DNA of 64,000 nucleotides, taken from Spironucleus salmonicida. Taxonomy: Eukaryota > Fornicata > Diplomonadida > Hexamitidae. Position numbers and translations under genes: made by a program. The notes below the pieces were generated by a model, which saw only the letters and a program-made list of their open reading frames with translations, was not told the DNA's origin and searched no databases. This document shows positions 57,712 to 64,000 of the stretch, one piece after another. The stretch is from the NCBI GenBank assembly GCA_000497125.2, contig CM035321.1:442001-506000 (forward strand). Direction: 5' to 3'. Each line of letters starts with the position of its first letter. The stretch's first letter is position 1.

Positions 57712-57817
57712 TATTATTAAAAAATTAGTATATATTAATTGTAAATTATTAATGTAATATTATAAAATATATTTTAGTTTTTATACCTAAAATAAGTGTA
57801 AATTAAAATCTCCAAAG

Positions 57818-58486
57818 ATGATTGGCTGGAAGGCGGACCGCCACCGCGCGCCCTGGCCGAGCAAGGCGGACAGGTTCTTCTACAGCGGCGACTTCAAGTG
57901 GAGCACTCGTTATCTTACTACCGGGATCGTGGTGCTAGCAATCTCGGCGGCCCTGCTGGCTGTCTACGCGAAGCGGATCCCGTTCGCAAAATCGATACCG
58001 GTTATTTACGCACTATCACTCCTGCTGCAGTACTTCGGTAACGTCATCTGCCTGCTCGACGCCCTACACCTCCACCAGTCGTGCCTGGTGCACAGCTCCA
58101 AGCGCCAGGAGGCCCGCAGCCTGATCGTGATCGGCGTGCTCATCAACTGGCAGTTCCTGATGGTGATAACGCGGAAGGCCTTCTTCGCGCAGAAGCTGGG
58201 CCTGCTGCGCTTCGACCGCTCGGACGTGCTGCTGACGCTCTCGAACTGCCTCCCGCAGGCCTACCTGCTCTTCTCCGTGCGGCAGTACGAGGTCTTCGCG
58301 CGCTACGGGAAGTGTGCCTCCAACGCCGCGCTGGCCTCCTACCTCGCGGTGGCGGTGGTGGTGTACCGCGGCTTCCTGACGATCTGCCGCATGCTGGTGG
58401 GGGACAGGGTCGCCGGTGGCAGCGGGAACGCGGTGCAGGTGGAGTATGCGGGTGCTGCCGCGCTGGAGAAGGAGTTCCGGTGCTGA
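57818..58486 (+). CDS. Polytopic membrane protein, block B' copy
   Basis: The 222-residue counterpart of 45036-45704, with no visible residue change. Stop lies 5 bases from the converging spliced gene. Confidence 0.7.
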   Translation: MIGWKADRHRAPWPSKADRFFYSGDFKWSTRYLTTGIVVLAISAALLAVYAKRIPFAKSIPVIYALSLLLQYFGNVICLLDALHLHQSCLVHSSKRQEARSLIVIGVLINWQFLMVITRKAFFAQKLGLLRFDRSDVLLTLSNCLPQAYLLFSVRQYEVFARYGKCASNAALASYLAVAVVVYRGFLTICRMLVGDRVAGGSGNAVQVEYAGAAALEKEFRC

Positions 58487-58491
58487 AAAAA

Positions 58492-58766
58492 TCACTTGCC
58501 GCGCCAGGCATCGACGGGGAGGTCCACCTCGAGCAGGCTGGTGGCCCGGGTGAGGTCGCTGCGGATGGATGTGCATACCAGTTGGACTCAAAGTCGAGCC
58601 GGTGCACCTCGCGGGCGTGCCTCAGGACGCGCCGGGAGTTGTCCCTGGTGAGGCCGTCTAGGACGCTGGATGTTAGAGTGATGCGAATATCGTTGTGCGG
58701 CTTCGGCCTGTGCGTGCCCAACGGCTACCGGACCTGTCCGGCGTAGGCGGAAGACCGCGCCACCAT
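58492..58766 (-). CDS. Small GC-rich protein with candidate 20-base intron, block B' copy
   Basis: Exons 58579-58766 and 58492-58558 with the same 20-base candidate intron (58559-58578) as in block B. The start reads MVARSS instead of MVVRSS; a few other substitutions leave the frame intact. Preservation of the unusual exon/intron layout in both copies argues against a sequencing error. Confidence 0.48.
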
Positions 58767-58932
58767 TTCTGGAGACTGCGGGATTTGGCGTATTAGGCTA
58801 TGCCGAACTGAATGTATACAGTTTTTTCAACAGCATATAAAGTATACCGCGAGGGAAACTGAGATGCCGTGTCAGCATACTTCTGGATATATTCCACATT
58901 CTGCCAAAACGAAAGAATAAAAACGAATAGCC

Positions 58933-59240
58933 TCACTCGCCGCAAAGGTGCTTGAAGAGCAGGTCCATGCTCGGGGGCTTGAGCCTGCAGTCAACCACGC
59001 CCTCCAGGCCCTTCAGCCTCTCGCTGCACTGCTGGTACTAGTCTAATGTATCCTTATCAAATTAAAAAATATCAATATTTTATCTCGTAAGTTGGTTATA
59101 AGTTTAACCTGTATTTATAATTTTACTGATTTTACTTAACATTTAAGTAAACAGTTTTTTCTCTTATTATTTTTATACAATGTATAAATATTATGATTTG
59201 TTTAATTATATATTTATAAATCATAATTGATATCATCGAT
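58933..59240 (-). pseudogene. 3' end of a second ABC transporter gene, mostly decayed
   Basis: The last 35 codons (YQQCSERLKGLEG ... LCGE-TGA, 58933-59037) are nearly identical to the ABC gene at 42541-44589. Upstream, outside B', an AT-rich frame continues in phase (KLFTQMLSKISKIINTG, then DKDTLDQ) and aligns weakly with TDIQLLEEKCQRTINDLG and NLNEYQQ of the intact gene. Beyond about 59240 nothing ABC-like remains before the GNA1 gene. No membrane or Walker motifs survive. Confidence 0.5.
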
Positions 59241-59381
59241 ACTAAATATATGGTTCAGATATAAATTACAGGTCACTACAATCTTCATACTCCTAGTTTC
59301 TAGTCAAGATATAAAAATACTCAAAAGAATTATTAATTATTGTCACTATTATAAATAATATATAATTAATTCCGTTAGATA

Positions 59382-59804
59382 TCACTCAAAATAAACTCCC
59401 ATACAGCAACCTTTACCCTTTAAACCACAACTCTCATAAAAATTCTTGACATCATTACCGCAATCTAAAATTACTTTATAACAACCTAGTCTCTTGGCTT
59501 CAGCAATTATATGTTGAACTAGCATTTTCCCTATTCCCTTCCTTCTGTATCTTGTATCAACAACCACCTCCTCAATGTGGCCAACTCTGCTACCACCATG
59601 TGTTAACTTTAGTTCGACTAAAAGTGTTGCTGCACCGATAATTTAGTTGTCAATTTCATATACAAAAATATTATGAAATGGGGATTTTAACGCGTCAAAA
59701 AAAGTATCAATGAATATCTACGATGGTTATGAAGTATTAGTAAGTTATGAATAAAGAGGGAGAAGCTGGGTAACATCTAAAGATGTTATAGTTCTGATAT
59801 TCAT
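59382..59804 (-). CDS. GNA1: Glucosamine-6-phosphate N-acetyltransferase
   Basis: A 140-residue GNAT enzyme that makes N-acetylglucosamine-6-phosphate on the way to UDP-GlcNAc/GalNAc. The diagnostic GNA1 block is present: GHIEEVVVDTRYRRKGIGKM (about 82-101, acetyl-CoA loop RRKGIG), then LGCYKVILDCGNDVKNFYES and a C-terminal MGVYFE. Length is near the usual 150-180. Four Gln are TAA/TAG. In Giardia this step feeds the cyst-wall polysaccharide and is induced on encystation. Confidence 0.9.
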
Positions 59805-60280
59805 TTTTTAAGATGAGAATCAATTTAATATGTATTAATATTATAAAATGAAAGAAATATACAAAACTATTAATAACCTTGTGAATGATATAATATTGAT
59901 TAGAAATTAAATATTTAGATTAATAATTATGATAAAGTAGTTAAATTGCTGAAAGAACTATAATAAGTTACAGTGCAACTGAGGTAAATATTGAATTTCA
60001 GGTATCATTACGATAGTTTAAACCAGCATGATTATTTAGACTGAAATTAATATTCGTGAATTGTATGATATAATTGAAAAAGATACAGTCATTTATTTTA
60101 CTAAGATATTATCATAAGTATTTTCATTTACAACTAAGATATAAATCACCTTAGGTAGTTTTGTTGCAAATTGAAAAAAGGAGATCGGCATATTCTAATT
60201 AATTTTAAATTTGCGAAAAAATATATTGCTATAGTATAATATCAAAGAAATATTTAATATATTATATTTAAAAAATGACT

Positions 60281-61522
60281 TCACTTCTAAAAATCAATAA
60301 TACCTCTCTATTGTTAATCAATTTGTTTAAGAAGCTTTGTTATCTATTCATTTTTCTTTCTCAACTCCACAATGTTATTTTGATGTATTTAAAACTACTG
60401 TTCGTCTTTTTATAATAATTCTTTTTAAAGGAGAGAAATTTAAGTTTAATAGTAATGTTCTTATGATTAAGGCTTATTTTAGTTCTACTTTTCATGTTCG
60501 GATAACTATTTTAAGTAAATGCTGTTTTATTATTTAAGCTCATAAATATTATTATTTTCGACATAAATTTAGAAGTTATTAAGTAATAGCTAGACTTCTT
60601 TTGTTGCAGGCTATGAAGGCTAAAAGAAATTCACAATCTCGATATCTCTTTAAAGTTGCCTGTGTGCCTCTTATTCTTACTTTAACTACTATACAATGAC
60701 GTTAAATTATTCATTATTAGCGTGATACATAGAAGGCAGAGGGATGCTGTCATTATTTATTAAACAACTTTATACACTCTCAGAAGCTATAGGTTATGCA
60801 GTTATTTCTTAAAGTTAAGAGACTTGTTATTAAGTGGTAATACCTATTTAGGAAACATCTTATATACTTTATTTTTATTGTTAAATTTATGAAGAAGATA
60901 CATACGATTATGCAGTAACATTAATATCTTATGGTTGTTAAATTTCAGCAATTTAACTAACAATTGGTATGTAGGCTTATTGTGAAGATGTGAGCACTAG
61001 AGGTGGCAAATTCGGCGTAGATTTAGCTATAAATTCATCAAAATCCTCTAACTAAGGTTAAAACTCAATAATAGGCTGCTATTATACCTGTTTAGGTTCT
61101 TCAAAAACATTTTCAACTGGTAAAGGAACTGAGACAGCTTCTTATTGAACTGGTTCTACCCATTCGTTGCCCCATTCTTCATCTTTAACTTCTTTTTAAA
61201 CATCAGGCTCTGCTACCGTTTATTGCGCTATCACTTCTTAAGCAAAAGGATCAAACTCAACTGCCTAGTTTTGCTGTTATTATACAACCTAATGCTCATT
61301 CTAATCATAAACTTATGTTTCATTATTTTAATTCTAATCCCATTGGTCATTTGTAGTAGCACCCCAAGAATCAGCAGCCTGGTCCCAATTATTATTTTAA
61401 TCAAAACTCTCCTGTTAGTTCTCAAAAGGATCTTATTCTTTATTTACCAATATATCTATTTCGTTATTCGGTTGAACTGGTTTTGTTGCCTCATTAAAAT
61501 TAAACATATCATCAAAGTCCAT
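60281..61522 (-). CDS. Gln-rich protein with endocytic adaptor-type motifs and coiled coil
   Basis: A 413-residue protein. The N-terminal half is acidic and Gln/Asn-rich with short motifs known to bind clathrin adaptors: DPF twice (EQDPFENQQ, EFDPFAQE), FNFNE and paired-Trp acidic patches (DEEWGNEWVE, NWDQAADSW). The C-terminal 130 residues form a coiled coil (LRKKNEQITKLLKQIDQQQ). A large share of its many Gln is TAA/TAG, so conventional reading would miss the gene entirely. I verified the frame line by line from 60960 to the stop. A role in vesicle coats is an inference from motifs only. Confidence 0.65.
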
Positions 61523-61856
61523 TTGTGCAAAGATAAAGATTTAACTATTTTATAGATTTAGATAGAATGTTAGTTTTTATCAAATAATCAATATTTAAAA
61601 ATATATAAAATAATTTAAAATTATATATAATTAGTTAATTATAATTTTACAAAATATTAAATGAATTAAATAATATAATAAAATATTAATTTGTATTTCT
61701 ATTTAAGGAGATAATTAAATATTAAATATTTTAGAATATTTTTAAATAATTATCATACTAATAAATATGTAAATTAAATATAGATAATAATAGAACTCTT
61801 ACTTAGTTGCAATTATTCTATTTATTATATATAATATAATGCTAATTTATTAATAT

Positions 61857-62132
61857 ATGAACCCATTAAATGAACAATATTTTGACCACTTACTTCGGCC
61901 CAGACTTCTTAAAAATTACTTAAAACCCGAAACTGCTCAAAAAATGCATCAACCACCCGCTTTTCCACTATTAAAATCTTTGTTCCTAGCTAAACATAGA
62001 CCAGAGCAAAACCGATCTTTTCAGCTTCTTAAACACTAAATTTACCCAGCAAATAAACTATAAGAAAATCAGATTCAATCTCTCAAAATTGAAATTGAAT
62101 TTCATTTTTCACTCGTCCTCAAACAATTCTGA
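61857..62132 (+). CDS. Small basic protein, unknown
   Basis: A 91-residue frame, MNPLNEQYFDHLLRPRLLKN to VLKQF-TGA, rich in Leu, Lys and Pro. Its 3' end overlaps by about 30 bases the 3' end of a candidate gene on the other strand. No family recognised. Confidence 0.4.
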
Positions 62133-62345
62133 CAAATGTATTCAAATGGATTGCTCTGAATATTCTGCAATTTAAGGTGCTCTATCTGCAACCTTATCAA
62201 ATAGCATTTCTTCACTTAAACTCAGCATACCTGGAAACTGCAGCAATAGCAGTTTTTGTGAGTTTAGCAGTTTTGACAACAGCGAAAAAATGGAGGAGGG
62301 AGAGGTCGTACAGGGCTTCGACAAGCTATTCGAAGGAGATAATAG
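62102..62345 (-). CDS. Candidate Cys-rich zinc-binding protein end, spliced
   Basis: Two exons can be read: 62231-62345 (ending PPPFFRCCQNCQTHKNCYCC-SFQ) and 62102-62185 (IEHLKLQNIQSNPFEYICQN-CLRTSEK, TGA), joined by removing a 45-base candidate intron GTATGC...GTTGCAG (62186-62230). The CxxC pairs look like a zinc-binding protein. The 5' end is not found; a TTTTCAG acceptor at 62346-62352 hints at another upstream exon. Support is limited to motif appearance. Confidence 0.3.
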
Positions 62346-62892
62346 CTGAAAATTCAGGGTTTAATTTTATCTGATTTTATGACTAAAAGGTATAAATTAT
62401 GTATATAATTTTGAAAAAAGAGTTCTTAAAATTTGTGAGTTTACGAGAATATATAGGTGAGCAGCTAGTTTATTAATGATTTATATGTTTATGAATTTCG
62501 TTTAACTAAAATAGTTTTTAAATCTTAGATTGTAACTGAAAATCGAGTTGATTTTTCAAAGTAAAAATTGATTAATAGATTATTTAATAAAAGGTGTCTA
62601 GTGTTTTGTTGGGAATCAAGGCAATCTATTCTCTTTTACCACCAGTTTATTTAATAAGTTATTATTACGTTATTAATATTCAGAATTACAGAAAGTAAAA
62701 TTAAAATATTAATGTATTAACCTCTCTAATGAGATAGTCTATTGAGTAATTAGTTCTATTCAGATAAAGATAATTATCTGTTATCTAAGAATTAATAATT
62801 AAGACATCAAAAATTACAAATGATTCTTCTATCCATCCGATTATGCCTGACCTAGCCCGGAGCGTTATATACAATAATATATCCCTTCCAAA
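62346..62892. other. AT-rich intergenic DNA
   Basis: No supported gene apart from a possible missing first exon of the leftward candidate gene. TATA-like elements (GTTATATAC, ATATAT) just before 62893 belong to the HAD gene. Confidence 0.4.
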
Positions 62893-63543
62893 ATGCAGCC
62901 GGCCATCCGCGATATCCCTTGCTTCATCTTCGACTTCGATGGTACCATCTTCGACTCTGACGAGGCACTGATAAAGCACGATACAATGTTTCTTTCCAAC
63001 TATGGCACGTTTACATTCGACAGAAGACAACACAGGGATTAAATTTGCGGATTCACAGCGCTGGACTACATGCATTTTCTCAAGCGTGAACTCCAGCTGG
63101 AACCACCAGTTGAGGCACTTTATGAAGAATTCACTCGTGCAGCTCTGGCTATTTACAATGATTGCACGGTAATTCACGGTGCCTTGAATCTATTAACTAC
63201 ACTGAAGGCACTTGGTAAGCGGGTTGGTATTGCGACAGCAAACTCAGCTGATGCAGTCAATCAGTTTTTGTCATCAAACACCCAATTTTCAAATCTGGTC
63301 GACGTGGTTGTGTCATGTGAGGAGGTTGAGGTCTGCAAGCCTAACCCAGAGGTATATATCCGATGTGCATAGAAACTAGGGTATGATATTTCTTGCTGTG
63401 TGATTCTAGAGGATTCTCTTGTTGGCCTTAGAGGAGCTCGAGCTAGTGGTGCAAAGGTTTATGGAGTGCTAGCGGAGCCAGACTACCAGCGGCAATAACT
63501 GTGCGACTGGTGGGGGTATGATCTTACCCAAGTCCTAGATTGA
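62893..63543 (+). CDS. HAD-superfamily hydrolase (beta-phosphoglucomutase/phosphatase-like)
   Basis: A 216-residue protein with all four HAD motifs: FDFDGTIFDSD (13-23, nucleophile Asp14 and Asp16), IATANSADA (motif II), CKPNPEVY (motif III Lys) and ILEDSLVGLRGARASGAKV (motif IV). The helical cap between motifs I and II is of the beta-PGM/phosphoglycolate phosphatase type (subfamily I). GC content is intermediate. It starts at CCAAAATGCAG below TATATAC, the same start context as several GC-rich genes here. The substrate is not evident. Confidence 0.85.
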
Positions 63544-64000
63544 TGCATGTATTATAATAAATCGTGGTATGAGCATTCGTGGATTAGTATTAAACATTTA
63601 ATGAAATATATTTACATAGTTGGAACAGTTTGTATCCTTAAATTGTTAGTAAGCTTACTTACTAATGGAATACTTTTCACAATAATAATACTGAGAATAT
63701 GTCCGTTGAAAAGGATTTATATCTACGCAAAAATAAGTTCTACGTTATTTTTAATACATTTATTGCTACCAAGCCTGGTAACAAAGTAATTTAGTAGTAT
63801 TTATCAATGCGATATAATGGATTGGTATCAGGTTGAGTTATTTATTCTATAAATTATTAGAATTTACTAATTTGTTTTAGTTTTTTCAAAAATTTAAAAT
63901 GAAGAAATAATAAGAATAAATTGCGCGCAAGTTATATTCTAAAGTCTAAATATATGAATAATGGATTGTATACACAAATTAATTGAAAAATACTCATAAT
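63544..64000. other. AT-rich DNA with ambiguous frames
   Basis: Two overlapping open frames (63547-63960 and about 63575-63836, the latter containing MSVEKDLYLRKN) are both somewhat protein-like. Neither can be preferred, so no gene is called. Confidence 0.35.

Larger units (their letters stand above)
57795..59037. repeat. Inverted repeat block B'
   Basis: Inverted counterpart of 44485-45727. Near-identity ends sharply at both sides, but both flanks retain weak homology to the flanks of B (Cys-rich gene on the left, ABC transporter on the right). Confidence 0.95.

Noticed and set aside
60337-60537. A plus-strand frame of about 176 codons around 60180-60700 that looks protein-like.
   Set aside because: The minus strand carries a 413-residue coiled-coil protein through this stretch with a proper start and stop; the plus frame has no start ATG.
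63547-63960. A 137-codon plus-strand frame near the right end with hydrophobic segments.
   Set aside because: A second overlapping frame is as plausible; in AT-rich DNA with TGA as the only stop such lengths occur by chance.

Overview
The window looks like nuclear DNA of a flagellated diplomonad of the Hexamita/Spironucleus/Trepomonas type. Every convincing gene ends in TGA, while TAA and TAG occur in frame at glutamine positions (for example in a replication factor C Walker A loop and a glycosyltransferase QxxxxW motif). Genes are almost intron-free, start at AAAATG-like sites a few tens of bases from a TATA-like element, and include axonemal proteins (DNAAF1, CCDC39, SHIPPO/STPG-repeat proteins), katanin, a Giardia-like cytochrome b5, MIF and a BPI/LBP-like secreted protein. 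A ciliate would share the code but would be expected to have many more introns. Assignment to diplomonads is an inference; the genus is not determined.

Layout: 1-3942 and 13908-17849 are a near-identical direct repeat carrying an STPG-repeat protein, phosphopantetheine adenylyltransferase, a small protein, a TPR protein and cytochrome b5. Between them lie a DDX55/Spb4 helicase, an N-myristoylation-type small protein, DNAAF1, METTL25, an EF-hand protein, a second STPG protein and a structured ncRNA candidate. 18.6-24.8 kb holds two diverged members of a secreted/type I membrane protein family and a processive family 2 glycosyltransferase. 26.1-32.3 kb (block A) recurs inverted at 48.0-54.2 kb (A'), carrying a coiled-coil protein, an unknown protein, a third member of the membrane family and a MIF4G (eIF4G-like) protein. 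34-42 kb has the BPI/LBP protein, deoxyhypusine synthase, an RFC small subunit, an unknown protein and CCDC39. 42.5-46.2 kb has an ABCA-type transporter and block B (44485-45727), repeated inverted as B' (57795-59037). The right end holds katanin p60, an alpha/beta hydrolase, glucosamine-6-phosphate N-acetyltransferase, a Gln-rich endocytic-type protein and a HAD hydrolase.

The most striking property is the composition mosaic. GC-rich islands alternate with very AT-rich DNA, and at every repeat edge visible here the jump in GC coincides, to within tens of bases, with the end of near-identity between copies. Beyond several edges the flanks are still homologous but strongly diverged (a decayed ABC transporter end, a decayed Cys-rich gene, a diverged MIF4G N-terminus). 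This is what old duplications kept identical by ongoing GC-biased gene conversion would look like, rather than recent insertions. Single-copy genes that switch composition in mid-frame (DNAAF1, the glycosyltransferase, deoxyhypusine synthase, CCDC39) then predict further conversion partners outside the window.

Functionally the window is housekeeping plus flagellar biology: axoneme assembly (DNAAF1, CCDC39, STPG proteins, katanin), translation (MIF4G, deoxyhypusine synthase), replication (RFC), ribosome biogenesis (DDX55), CoA and amino-sugar synthesis (PPAT, GNA1), and surface or secreted proteins.
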